Shown in pieces: positions 1 to 8,196 of a stretch of DNA of 64,000 nt. Under the pieces are notes generated by a model. It was given only the letters and a program-made list of their open reading frames with translations, had not been told where the DNA came from and made no database searches. Source of the stretch: Ollibium composti (GTDB lineage Bacteria; Pseudomonadota; Alphaproteobacteria; Rhizobiales; Rhizobiaceae); contig NZ_SSNY01000001.1 of assembly GCF_004801285.1 (NCBI RefSeq), forward strand, positions 62,001-126,000, in the 5' to 3' direction. The translations under genes were made by a program, and so were the position numbers. How positions within the stretch are numbered: position 1 is the stretch's first letter; each line of letters opens with the position of its first letter.

Positions 1-27
1 CGTGCCATGGGCGGGAGGCCGGCATGA
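1..27 (+). CDS. 3' end of an upstream gene (partial), probably another ABC transporter component
   Basis: Frame 1 is open from the window edge to a TGA at 25-27 and would encode a tail ending RAMGGRPA. The stop overlaps the ATG of the permease gene in an ATGA arrangement, the usual junction inside an operon. An ATP-binding subunit would be expected here by analogy with other NMT1/THI5-type transporters, but eight residues cannot identify it. Confidence 0.4.
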   Translation, partial: RAMGGRPA

Positions 28-1181
28 CGGCGCGGCTCAAGCCCTCATGGCAGGCGGCGCTTGCCCTGTTGCTGGTCGTGATCGCCCTCGTCCTCGGCGC
101 CATGACGCAGCCGGAAGCCGATGCCTTTGCCAGTCCGGCGGCCGGCGTCGCCTATCCCTATCTCGGCACCAAAAGCGTGATCCTCGGCCTGATCGGCCTT
201 GCGGCGCTGGGCTCGATGCTGCGCCTGCGGCCGCTCGCCGAGGCGCTGGTGCTGTTCGTCGGCGCGCATGGAGCCGCGTGGCTGCTGCTTGCCGGCATCG
301 GCGGTTTCGAGGGAACGGCGAAGGCGCCTTATTATTGCGCGCTGACAGCCGCGTGGCTGCTCGGCTGGCGCTGCGTGGCCGTGCTGTCTTCCATGCGACC
401 GGCCGAACGCTGGGAGCGGCTGGCACTGAACCTTGTCGTTCCGGCGCTGTTCGGCGCCTGGCTGCTGATCCTGTGGGAAGCGGTCGTGCGCGGCGCCGGC
501 ATCCCCTTCATCCTCCTGCCGCCGCCGAGCGCCATCGGCGCGCGCATCGTCAACTCCTTGCCGATTCTCGGCGAGGACGTGCGCCAGACCATCTTCAAGG
601 CAGTGCTGGTCGGCTATGTCGTCGGCTGCGCCGCCGGTTTCGTCGTCGCCATCCTAGCGGACCGCTTCCTGTTCCTGCGGCGCGGACTGATTCCGATCGG
701 CAACCTCGTCTCGGCGCTGCCGATCATCGGCGTGGCGCCGATCATGGTCATGTGGTTCGGCTTCGATTGGCAGTCCAAGGCCGCCGTCGTCATCATCATG
801 ACCTTCTTTCCGATGCTGGTGAACACGGTGGCGGGGCTGGCGGCGTCCAGCCACATGGAGCGCGACCTGATGCGCACCTATGCGTCGAGCTACTGGCAGA
901 CGCTGTTCAAGCTCAGGCTGCCGGCGGCGGGCCCTTTCATCTTCAACGCGCTGAAGATCAATTCGACGCTGGCGCTGATCGGCGCCATCGTGGCCGAATT
1001 CTTCGGCACGCCGGTGGTCGGCATGGGCTTCCGCATCTCCACGGAAGTCGGGCGCATGAACATCGACATGGTATGGGCCGAAATCGCGGTTGCAGCCCTT
1101 GCGGGTTCGGTCTTTTATGGCGTGGTCGCGCTGTTGGAGAGAGCAGCCACGTTTTGGCATCCGTCTATCCGCGGGGGATAG
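24..1181 (+). CDS. ABC transporter permease (BPD_transp_1 family, nitrate/sulfonate/thiamine-precursor type)
   Basis: Inner-membrane permease of 385 residues. The C-terminal half (about residues 150-385) is the usual binding-protein-dependent permease domain. It carries the cytoplasmic EAA-like loop near residues 286-310 (SSYWQTLFKLRLPAAGP), which docks on the ATPase. The first ~130 residues add about four hydrophobic helices, making it longer than the usual ~260-residue SsuC/ThiX-type permease. The ATG at 24 overlaps the preceding stop codon. The binding-protein gene follows 49 bases after the stop, so the two are probably co-transcribed. The substrate is inferred from that partner: a pyrimidine/thiamine precursor or a related small molecule. 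Confidence 0.85.
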   Translation: MTARLKPSWQAALALLLVVIALVLGAMTQPEADAFASPAAGVAYPYLGTKSVILGLIGLAALGSMLRLRPLAEALVLFVGAHGAAWLLLAGIGGFEGTAKAPYYCALTAAWLLGWRCVAVLSSMRPAERWERLALNLVVPALFGAWLLILWEAVVRGAGIPFILLPPPSAIGARIVNSLPILGEDVRQTIFKAVLVGYVVGCAAGFVVAILADRFLFLRRGLIPIGNLVSALPIIGVAPIMVMWFGFDWQSKAAVVIIMTFFPMLVNTVAGLAASSHMERDLMRTYASSYWQTLFKLRLPAAGPFIFNALKINSTLALIGAIVAEFFGTPVVGMGFRISTEVGRMNIDMVWAEIAVAALAGSVFYGVVALLERAATFWHPSIRGG

Positions 1182-1230
1182 GACGGTTTCAGGCAGGCAT
1201 GACAACCAACCAGAACCAGAGGGTAACGGC

Positions 1231-2202
1231 ATGAAAAAGCTTATCGTTTCTATGTTGGCGGGAGCAATGTCGCTGGCCGCTTTCCAGGCGATCGCCGCCG
1301 ACAAGGTGACGCTGCAGCTCAAGTGGGTCACGCAGGCGCAGTTCGCCGGCTACTATGTGGCCAAGGACAAGGGTTTCTACGAGGAGGAAGGCCTTGACGT
1401 CGACATCAAGCCCGGCGGCCCGGATATCGCGCCCGAGCAGGTGATCGCCGGCGGCGGCGCCGACGTCATCGTCACCTGGATGGCGGCGGCCCTTGCGGCG
1501 CGCGACAAGGGCGTCAACCTCGTCAACATCGCCCAGCCCTACAAGAAGGCGGGCATGGAACTGGTGTGCCCGAAGGACGGGCCGATCAAGACCGAAGCCG
1601 ACTTCAAGGGCCATACGCTCGGCGTCTGGTTCTTCGGCAACGAGTACCCGTTCTACGCCTGGATGCACAAGATCGGCCTGTCGACCGACGGCGGCCCGGA
1701 CGGCGTGACCGTGCTCAAGCAGAGCTTCGACGTGCAGCCGCTGATCCAGAAGCAGGCGGACTGCATCTCGGTCATGACCTACAACGAATACGGCCAAGTG
1801 CTCGACGCCGGCTACAAGCCGGAAGACCTGATCGTCTTCAACTACACGGCCATGGGCAACGACCTGCTTGAGGACGGCCTCTACGCGATGGAGGACAAGC
1901 TCAAGGACCCGGCCTTCGAGGACAAGATGGTGCGCTTCGTGCGTGCCTCGATGAAGGGCTGGAAATACGCCACCGAGCATGTCGACGAAGCCGCCGGCAT
2001 CGTCGTCGACAATGGCGGCCAGGACGAGAACCACCAGAAGTTCATGATGGGCGAGGTGGCCAAGCTGATCGACAACGCCGACGGCAAGCTCATCCCGGAA
2101 GCCTATGAGCGCACCGCCAAGGCGCTGCTCGACCAGAAGATCATCACCAAGGAGCCGACCGGCGCCTACACCACGGCGATCACCGACAAGGCTTCGCAGT
2201 AG
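1231..2202 (+). CDS. ABC transporter periplasmic substrate-binding protein, NMT1/THI5-like
   Basis: Periplasmic binding protein of 323 residues. A Sec signal peptide covers residues 1-23 (hydrophobic core after KK, cleavage after AIAA). The mature protein opens with LQLKWVTQAQFAGYYVAKDK followed by GFYEEEGLDVDI, the hallmark of the NMT1/THI5-like fold seen in ThiY-type proteins that capture thiamine pyrimidine precursors. The ATG at 1231 was chosen because it starts the signal peptide and has a purine-rich GGGTAACGG just upstream; longer in-frame starts would overlap the permease. A strong terminator follows, ending the transporter operon. Ligand identity cannot be read from the sequence; riboflavin or nucleobase precursors are alternatives. 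Confidence 0.85.
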   Translation: MKKLIVSMLAGAMSLAAFQAIAADKVTLQLKWVTQAQFAGYYVAKDKGFYEEEGLDVDIKPGGPDIAPEQVIAGGGADVIVTWMAAALAARDKGVNLVNIAQPYKKAGMELVCPKDGPIKTEADFKGHTLGVWFFGNEYPFYAWMHKIGLSTDGGPDGVTVLKQSFDVQPLIQKQADCISVMTYNEYGQVLDAGYKPEDLIVFNYTAMGNDLLEDGLYAMEDKLKDPAFEDKMVRFVRASMKGWKYATEHVDEAAGIVVDNGGQDENHQKFMMGEVAKLIDNADGKLIPEAYERTAKALLDQKIITKEPTGAYTTAITDKASQ

Positions 2203-2226
2203 TCGTCATCGGACGCTTCGAGCGCG

Positions 2227-2255
2227 AAAGGGGCGGGCGACCGCCCCTTTTTGTT
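2227..2255 (+). terminator. Rho-independent terminator after the ABC transporter operon
   Basis: A perfect 10-bp stem, AAAGGGGCGG (2227-2236) with CCGCCCCTTT (2241-2250), closes a GCGA loop and runs directly into a T-rich tail. It lies 24 bases after the binding-protein stop codon. Confidence 0.9.
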
Positions 2256-2337
2256 TGCGCGGCGATGACGAGCCGATGGGGCGGGGTGTAGGCTGGCGGC
2301 CATGAAGGCTGCATAGCCGCAAATCCCGAGGATCATC

Positions 2338-3621
2338 ATGACCGCTCCGCGTCCCTCCAAGACCCATATCGGCAACCACAAGCTCCATCCCGAAACGCTG
2401 ATGCTCGGCTACGGCTTCGACCCGCTGCTCTCCGAGGGCGCGGTGAAGCCGCCGGTGTTCCTGACCTCGACCTTCGTGTTCAAGACGGCGGAGGAGGGGC
2501 GCGATTTCTTCGACTACACGGCCGGTCGCAAGGAGCCGCCGAGCGGCACCGCCGCCGGGCTCGTCTATTCGCGCTTCAACCATCCCAACAGCGAGATCGT
2601 CGAGGACCGGCTGGCCGTCTACGAGGGAACGGAAGCCTGCATCCTGTTTTCCTCGGGCATGTCGGCGATCGCCACCACGCTGCTTGCGCTGGCGCGGCCG
2701 GGCGACGTCGTCCTGCATTCGCAGCCGCTCTACGGTGGCACGGAGACGCTTTTGACGCGTACGCTGGCCGGCTTCGGCATCGCGGCCGTGGGCTTCGCCG
2801 ACGGTGTCGACGAACAGGCGGTGCGCGCGGCGGCGGACGAGGCGGCGGCCAAGGGGCGCGTCGCCGTCATCCTGATCGAGACGCCCTCCAACCCGACCAA
2901 CACGCTGGTCGATATCGCGCTGATGAAGAGGATCGCCGACGAGATCGGCGAAAAGCAGGGCTCGCGGCCGGTGGTCGCCTGCGACAACACCTTGCTCGGC
3001 CCGGTCTTCCAGCGGCCCATCGAGCATGGGGCGGACCTGTCGGTCTATTCGCTGACCAAATATGTCGGCGGCCATTCGGACCTCATCGCCGGCGCGGTGA
3101 TGGGCTCCAAGGCGGCGACGAAGCCAATCAAGGCGCTGCGCGGCGCCATCGGCACGCAGCTCGATCCGCATTCGTGCTGGATGCTCGGCCGTTCGCTGGA
3201 GACGCTGTCGATCCGCATGCACAAGGCCAACGAGAATGCGCGCGCGGTGGCCGAATTCCTGCGGGACCACGCCAAGGTCACCCGCGTCCACTATCCGCCC
3301 TTCCTGCCTGCGGGGTCGCCGGCGGCGAAGGTGTTTTCCGCGCAGTGCAGCGGCGCCGGCTCGACCTTTTCGTTCGACATCAAGGGCGGCGAGGCGGCGG
3401 CCTTCGCCTTCCTCAACGCATTGCAGGTGTTCAAGCTGGCGGTGAGCCTCGGCGGCACGGAATCGCTTGCCAGCCACCCGGCGGCGATGACGCATTCGGG
3501 CGTGCCGTTCGAGGTGCGACAGAAGATCGGCGTGCTGGAAACCACCATCCGGCTATCGATCGGCGTCGAGCATCCCGACGATCTCGTCGCCGATCTCGCA
3601 CAGGCGCTGGCGGCGGCCTGA
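2338..3621 (+). CDS. Cystathionine gamma-synthase family PLP enzyme (Cys/Met metabolism)
   Basis: Fold-type I PLP enzyme of 427 residues in the Cys/Met metabolism family (cystathionine gamma-synthase, cystathionine or methionine gamma-lyase, O-acylhomoserine sulfhydrylase). The PLP-binding lysine is K241 in [14 protein letters not shown], and the aspartate in VACDNT should contact the pyridine nitrogen. The N-terminal part is longer than in the E. coli enzymes (386-398 residues). The gene stands alone, after the transporter terminator and before an unrelated methyltransferase gene. Sequence alone does not separate synthase from lyase. A second, divergent member of the family lies at 32155-33297. 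Confidence 0.85.
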   Translation: MTAPRPSKTHIGNHKLHPETLMLGYGFDPLLSEGAVKPPVFLTSTFVFKTAEEGRDFFDYTAGRKEPPSGTAAGLVYSRFNHPNSEIVEDRLAVYEGTEACILFSSGMSAIATTLLALARPGDVVLHSQPLYGGTETLLTRTLAGFGIAAVGFADGVDEQAVRAAADEAAAKGRVAVILIETPSNPTNTLVDIALMKRIADEIGEKQGSRPVVACDNTLLGPVFQRPIEHGADLSVYSLTKYVGGHSDLIAGAVMGSKAATKPIKALRGAIGTQLDPHSCWMLGRSLETLSIRMHKANENARAVAEFLRDHAKVTRVHYPPFLPAGSPAAKVFSAQCSGAGSTFSFDIKGGEAAAFAFLNALQVFKLAVSLGGTESLASHPAAMTHSGVPFEVRQKIGVLETTIRLSIGVEHPDDLVADLAQALAAA

Positions 3622-3733
3622 GCTCCGTTGCCATCAACCGAAATGATGACAGGCGTCGTCGGGCGCTTCGTGGAACGCGGCTTCAGAGAGTGCTAATATT
3701 CGAGCGTCGTCGCACAGGCTGCAGGTGACACCC

Positions 3734-4543
3734 ATGCTGGAAGCGGACAAGGCGTTTGCCGGCTCGGTCCCGGAAAATTACGACCGCTACATGGTGCCGT
3801 TGATTTTCGAGCCGTATGCCGCCGATCTCGCGCGGCGCGTGGCGTTGCTGTCGCCGGCCGCCATTCTCGAAATCGCCGCGGGCACCGGGGCCGTCACGCG
3901 GGCACTGGCGCCGGCGCTGTCGTCCGATGCGATCTATGTCGTGACCGACCTCAGCCGGCCGATGCTCGACCATGCCGCGTCACGGCAGCCTGCTGACAGC
4001 CGCATCCAATGGCTGAGGGCGGACGCTCTGGCATTGCCTTTCGAGGATGCTTCCTTCGACGTCGTCTGTTGCCAGTTCGGCGCGATGTTCTTTCCCGACC
4101 GCGTCGCCGGCCATCGCGAGGCGAGGCGGGTGCTGAAGCCCGGAGGCCATTTCCTGTTCAGCGTATGGGACCGCATCGAGGAAAACGTCTTTGCCGACGA
4201 CGTGACGAAGGCGCTGGCGCAGATGTTTCCGGACGACCCGCCACGCTTCATGGCGCGGACGCCGCACGGCTACCACGATACGGCATTGATCCGCAGCGAT
4301 GTCGAAGCCGCCGGTTTCTCCCGCGTGACGATCGAGACGAAAGCCGAGCAAAGCCGCGCTCCCTCGCCGCGTTTCGCGGCGCTCGCCTATTGCCAGGGCA
4401 CCCCGGTTCGCGACGAAATCGAAGCCAGGGCGGGCAACCTGGAAGCAGCAACCGACCGTGCCGAAGCCGCACTTGCAGACAGGCATGGACACGGCGCGAT
4501 TGCCGCCAAGATCCAGGCGCACGTCATCGTGGCCTCGGCGTGA
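3734..4543 (+). CDS. Class I SAM-dependent methyltransferase
   Basis: A 269-residue Rossmann-fold methyltransferase of the Methyltransf_11/25 type. Motif I is EIAAGTGAVTRAL near residues 44-56, followed by a DLSRPML acidic loop and a CCQFGAMFFPD motif IV region. The RRVLKPGGHFLFSVWD segment is the usual post-motif strand. The ATG at 3734 was preferred to the in-frame GTG at 3725 because AGGTG at 3723-3727 sits at ribosome-binding distance from it. A TAATAT hexamer lies about 35 bases upstream and may be part of its promoter. No neighbour suggests the substrate. Confidence 0.75.
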   Translation: MLEADKAFAGSVPENYDRYMVPLIFEPYAADLARRVALLSPAAILEIAAGTGAVTRALAPALSSDAIYVVTDLSRPMLDHAASRQPADSRIQWLRADALALPFEDASFDVVCCQFGAMFFPDRVAGHREARRVLKPGGHFLFSVWDRIEENVFADDVTKALAQMFPDDPPRFMARTPHGYHDTALIRSDVEAAGFSRVTIETKAEQSRAPSPRFAALAYCQGTPVRDEIEARAGNLEAATDRAEAALADRHGHGAIAAKIQAHVIVASA

Positions 4544-4567
4544 TAGCGGCCTGCGACCTCCTCGATC

Positions 4568-4990
4568 TTACGGCGCGGCCTTGTCGAGAGCCGCTGCCAT
4601 CTTCGCGCGCCAATCTTTTCCGGTTGCCTTGAAACGGGCCAAGGTCGACGGATCAAGTCGAAGCGTCACCGCTTCCTTGGGACTGTCGATCCGCGGCCGG
4701 CCGCGCGAACGCTGGATGCTTTCGTAAAGCTCCGGCAAGGCTTCCTTAAGCGGTTTGGCCCGGGCAAGTTCCTCCGCCGTGAGCGGTCGCTCGATCTCGG
4801 GGTCGGGGCCGATCAGTTCGCCGGTCGCGTCGTCCACCCACCAGCCGTCCGCGTCCTGATGGACGCCACCGGCTGCGATCAACGCCTTCATCTGGCGGTC
4901 GTACTCCTTCCAACGCCGGTCCATTTCGGCGACATCTGCTTCGGAGTCGCCAAGGTCCTTAGTGACGAAGGCCGGCCATTTTCTAGTCAT
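4568..4990 (-). CDS. brnA: BrnA-type antitoxin
   Basis: A 140-residue protein whose last ~45 residues form the BrnA domain: RGRPRIDSPKEAVTLRLDP, then TLARFKATGKDWRAKM. In this family the domain is a ribbon-helix-helix DNA-binding module that also represses the operon. It is longer than the Brucella BrnA, with an extra N-terminal region rich in acidic and tryptophan residues. The gene overlaps the upstream brnT by 8 bases, the known toxin-first order of BrnT/BrnA pairs. BrnA proteins neutralise BrnT and dimerise on the promoter. Confidence 0.85.
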   Translation of the reverse strand: MTRKWPAFVTKDLGDSEADVAEMDRRWKEYDRQMKALIAAGGVHQDADGWWVDDATGELIGPDPEIERPLTAEELARAKPLKEALPELYESIQRSRGRPRIDSPKEAVTLRLDPSTLARFKATGKDWRAKMAAALDKAAP

Positions 4991-5237
4991 CGATCTGCCT
5001 CCGTTCTTTTCGACTTGCCGGCCGCATGGAAATCACCGCAAGCGCCTCTGTTCCCAGCGGGCGGAACACCACCGCAATGATCAGCCGGCCTTGAAATTCT
5101 CCTATCGCCGAAAGGCGATCGTGCATTGCCGGCAGAACGCGGGCGGTCATCAAGAAATCTAGGGAGAGGTCAGCGAAATCCAAGCCGTGCTTAGCGATGT
5201 TGCGTTGCCGCTTTCGCTCATCCCAGACTATTTCCAT
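4983..5237 (-). CDS. brnT: BrnT-type ribonuclease toxin
   Basis: An 84-residue basic protein starting MEIVWDERKRQRNIAKHGLDF, the typical BrnT opening, and ending ISMRPASRKERRQID, the conserved family C-terminus. BrnT toxins are RelE-fold ribonucleases that block translation. Length, order and overlap with brnA match known pairs, and no residue appears missing. The ATG at 5237 has no Shine-Dalgarno sequence. A -10-like AATAAT ends three bases upstream of it, so the mRNA may be leaderless. Confidence 0.88.
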   Translation of the reverse strand: MEIVWDERKRQRNIAKHGLDFADLSLDFLMTARVLPAMHDRLSAIGEFQGRLIIAVVFRPLGTEALAVISMRPASRKERRQIDD

Positions 5238-5243
5238 AGATTA

Positions 5244-5288
5244 TTCGCACACAAAAATTCCCGGAGGTCAAGAATAAATGTGTACGAA
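5244..5288 (-). promoter_or_regulatory. brnT-brnA promoter with imperfect inverted repeat (candidate BrnA operator)
   Basis: Upstream of brnT on the minus strand there is TTGACC (plus-strand GGTCAA, 5266-5271) and AATAAT (plus-strand ATTATT, 5240-5245). The spacer is 20 bp, which is long. Two arms flank this region: TTCGCACAC (5244-5252) and GTGTACGAA (5280-5288), complementary at 8 of 9 positions. BrnA-type antitoxins repress their own promoter, so these arms are candidate operator halves. Confidence 0.4.
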
Positions 5289-5320
5289 AAACCTATTGTC
5301 GGACGAAGGCCCGTGCGACC

Positions 5321-6970
5321 TCAGCGCTTGTCGCGGATGTCGCTCAGCGTGCGGGTCGGCGTGATCGCCTCGGGGTCGAGCTTGACCTCGATGATGGCCG
5401 GCTTGCCGCTTGCGCGCGCGCGCTCGAAGGCCGGGGCGAAATCCTCGGTCTTCTCAACCGTCTCGCCATGACCGCCGAAGGCGCGGGCGTAGGCGGCGAA
5501 ATCGGGATTGCGCAACATGGTGCCGGAAACGCGACCGGGATATTCGCGCTCCTGGTGCATGCGGATGGTGCCGTAGATGCCGTTGTTCAGGATCACGACG
5601 ATGATGGGCAGGTCGTACTGGACGGCGGTCGAGAATTCCTGCCCGTGCATGAGGAAGTCGCCGTCGCCGGCCCATACGATCACCTCCCTGTCCGGGAACA
5701 CGCTTTTCGCGCCGACGCCGGCCGGCAGGCCGTAGCCCATCGAGCCGGAGGTGGGGGCGGCCTGCGTGTTGTAGCGGCGGAAGCGGTGGAAGCGGTGCAT
5801 CCAGGTGGCGAAATTGCCGGCGCCATTGCAGATGATGGCGTTTTCCGGCAGCGCGCCTTCCAGATACTCCACGATCGGGCCCATATGGACCGCGCCGGGG
5901 CCGGTCTTCGGCGGCGTCGACCAGGCGAGGTAGTCGGCGTGCGCCTGCTTTGTCTCGGCGGCCCAGTTCGGCGAGGCCGGACCCTTGCGCTTCGCGAAGG
6001 CTTCCACGAAGGCGGCGGGCGAGGCGTTGATCGCCAGTGTCGGGCGATAGACGCGGCCGAGCTCGTTGGCGTCGGCATGGACATGGACCAGCTTCTGGTC
6101 CGGGTACGGGCTTTTCATCAGCGTGTAGTCGGAGGACGGCATCTCGCCGAAACGGCCGCCGACCAGCAGGATCAGGTCGGCCTCCTTGACTCGCTGGGCG
6201 AGCTTCGGGTTCAGGCCGATGCCGACGTCGCCGGCATAGTTTTCGTGCAGGTGATCGAACAGCATCTGGCGGCGGAAGGAGACGCCGACCGGCAGCGCCC
6301 AGTTCTCCGCGATCTGCCGCATGTCGGCGACGGCCTGTTCGCCCCAGCGGGTGCCGCCGAGGATGACGAACGGCTTCTTCGCCGCATTGAGCAGCGTTTC
6401 CAGTTCCGCCAGCTCGGCCTCGCCCGGCCGGGTCTCGACCGGCGTGAAGGGCAGGGCGGAAGGCGCTTCGACCTCGTCGGTCAGCATGTCTTCCGGCAGC
6501 GAGACGATCACCGGGCCGGGGCGGCCGGAGGTGGCCACCGCAAAGGCGCGGGTGACGAGCTCGGGAATGCGGGCGGCGTCCTCGATCTCGACCACCCATT
6601 TGGCGATGTCGCCGAAGAAGGCCTTGTAGTCGACCTCCTGGAACGCCTCGCGGTGTTTCGCGTGCGCGGCGATCTGGCCGATGAACAGGATCATCGGAAC
6701 GGAATCCTGCATGGCGATGTGGATGCCGGCGGAAGCGTTGGTGGCGCCGGGGCCGCGCGTGACGAAGCAGATGCCGGGGCGGCCGGTCAGGCGGCCTTCG
6801 CAGTCGGCCATCATGGCCGCGCCGCCTTCCTGGCGGCAGACGACGGTCTTGATCGAGGAATCGTGCAGCGCGTCGAGCACGGCGAGGTAGCTTTCACCGG
6901 GAACGCAGAAGATGCGCTCGACCGCGTTCGCTTCCAGCGCCTCGACGATCAGTTGTCCGCCCGTCTTCAT
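5321..6970 (-). CDS. Thiamine-diphosphate-dependent enzyme (acetolactate synthase / decarboxylase superfamily)
   Basis: A 549-residue three-domain ThDP enzyme. The catalytic glutamate is E48 in CRQEGGAAMMA, and the GDG...NN cofactor motif runs from GDGDFLMHG (435) to ILNN (460-463). The overall size matches acetolactate synthase large subunits, benzoylformate decarboxylase and oxalyl-CoA decarboxylase. The start overlaps the end of the CoA-transferase gene by 4 bases, so the two are translated together and probably act in one pathway. Pairing with a class III CoA-transferase suggests an acyl-CoA or 2-oxoacid decarboxylation, but the substrate is unknown. Nothing seen by eye shows that it is a biosynthetic acetolactate synthase, and no small-subunit gene is present. 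Confidence 0.8.
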   Translation of the reverse strand: MKTGGQLIVEALEANAVERIFCVPGESYLAVLDALHDSSIKTVVCRQEGGAAMMADCEGRLTGRPGICFVTRGPGATNASAGIHIAMQDSVPMILFIGQIAAHAKHREAFQEVDYKAFFGDIAKWVVEIEDAARIPELVTRAFAVATSGRPGPVIVSLPEDMLTDEVEAPSALPFTPVETRPGEAELAELETLLNAAKKPFVILGGTRWGEQAVADMRQIAENWALPVGVSFRRQMLFDHLHENYAGDVGIGLNPKLAQRVKEADLILLVGGRFGEMPSSDYTLMKSPYPDQKLVHVHADANELGRVYRPTLAINASPAAFVEAFAKRKGPASPNWAAETKQAHADYLAWSTPPKTGPGAVHMGPIVEYLEGALPENAIICNGAGNFATWMHRFHRFRRYNTQAAPTSGSMGYGLPAGVGAKSVFPDREVIVWAGDGDFLMHGQEFSTAVQYDLPIIVVILNNGIYGTIRMHQEREYPGRVSGTMLRNPDFAAYARAFGGHGETVEKTEDFAPAFERARASGKPAIIEVKLDPEAITPTRTLSDIRDKR

Positions 6971-8142
6971 GGTTTGCGTTTCTCCAGTTCGGCGAGGATT
7001 TCGTCCGTGTGCTCGCCGAGCCGGGGCGAGGGACGGGAATAGTTAAGCGGTGTTTCGCTCATGACCATCGGCGCGCGCACCGAAGGCAGCGCATTGCCGT
7101 GGCCGTCGTCGAGGTCCATGCGCATGCCGCGCGCGGCCACCTGCGGGTCGGCGAACATCTGGCCGATTGTGTTGATGGGGCTGGCCGGCACGCCGGCGGC
7201 CTCCAGCTTCGGCAAAAGAGCTTCGCGGGTGAAGACGGCAAGAGCGGCCACCATATGGCCGCGAAGCGCCGCGCGGTTGGCGACGCGGGCGGAATTGGTG
7301 GCGAAATCGGGATTCTTCACCAGCGCGTCGAGGCCGACGACGCCGCAGAACTTTGCGAACTGGCCGTCATTGCCGACGGCAAGGATGAAATGCCCGTCCT
7401 TCACCGGCAGCACCTCGTAAGGCGCGATGTTGGGGTGCGCGTTGCCCATCTGCACCGGCGAGTTGCCGGACACCAGATAGTTCAGGTTCTGGTTGGCGAG
7501 CACCGAGACCTGGGAATCGAACAGCGCCATGTCGATGTGCTGGCCCTGTCCGGTCGCCTCGGCATGGCGCAACGCGGCCTGGATGGCGACGACCGAATAG
7601 AGGCCCGTGAAGATGTCGGTGACGGCGACGCCCACCTTCTGCGGCTCGCCGCCGGCCGGGCCGGTGATCGACATCAGGCCGGACATGCCCTGCACGATGA
7701 AATCGTAGCCCGCGCGGGCCGCATAAGGACCATCCTGGCCGAAGCCGGTGATGGAACAATAGACGAGGCGCGGGTTGATCGCCTTCAGGCTCTCGTAGTC
7801 GAGGCCGTATTTCTTCAGGCCGCCAAGCTTGAAGTTCTCGATCAGCACGTCGGCGGTGGTGACGAGGCGGCGCACGGTCTCCGCGCCTTCCGGCTTGGAG
7901 AAATCGATCGCGACCGAGCGCTTGCCGCGATTGCAGGCGTGATAGTAGGCCGCCGACAGGTTCCCGCCGTCATGGCCGGTGACGAAGGGCGGCCCCCATT
8001 TGCGGGTGTCGTCGCCGCCGTCCGGGTTTTCGACCTTGATGACGTCGGCGCCGAGGTCGGCCAGCAACTGCCCGGCCCACGGGCCGGCGAGGATGCGGGC
8101 AAGCTCGATGACGCGGATGCCTTTAAGCGGTGGTTCAGCCAT
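6967..8142 (-). CDS. CaiB/BaiF (class III) CoA-transferase
   Basis: A 391-residue class III CoA-transferase that moves CoA between carboxylic acids. The N-terminus GIRVIELARILAGPWAGQLL and the GADVIKVENP segment are diagnostic. D176 in VTDIFTGLYS is at the position of the catalytic aspartate of formyl-CoA transferase. The closest recalled relatives are dicarboxylate CoA-transferases such as succinyl-CoA:glutarate CoA-transferase. The gene leads a minus-strand pair with the ThDP enzyme and starts 54 bases after the stop of the hydrolase gene, so all three may share a transcript. Confidence 0.85.
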   Translation of the reverse strand: MAEPPLKGIRVIELARILAGPWAGQLLADLGADVIKVENPDGGDDTRKWGPPFVTGHDGGNLSAAYYHACNRGKRSVAIDFSKPEGAETVRRLVTTADVLIENFKLGGLKKYGLDYESLKAINPRLVYCSITGFGQDGPYAARAGYDFIVQGMSGLMSITGPAGGEPQKVGVAVTDIFTGLYSVVAIQAALRHAEATGQGQHIDMALFDSQVSVLANQNLNYLVSGNSPVQMGNAHPNIAPYEVLPVKDGHFILAVGNDGQFAKFCGVVGLDALVKNPDFATNSARVANRAALRGHMVAALAVFTREALLPKLEAAGVPASPINTIGQMFADPQVAARGMRMDLDDGHGNALPSVRAPMVMSETPLNYSRPSPRLGEHTDEILAELEKRKP

Positions 8143-8196
8143 GGATCACCGGGAAATGGTCGGATGGGGAGGCTCTATCAAGCCCGCCGCCGTCTG

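Noticed and set aside
5321..6970. Naming the ThDP enzyme oxalyl-CoA decarboxylase or IlvB
   Set aside because: Superfamily motifs are clear, but substrate-specific residues could not be confirmed by eye, and neither an IlvH-type small subunit nor a clear formyl-CoA transferase is adjacent.
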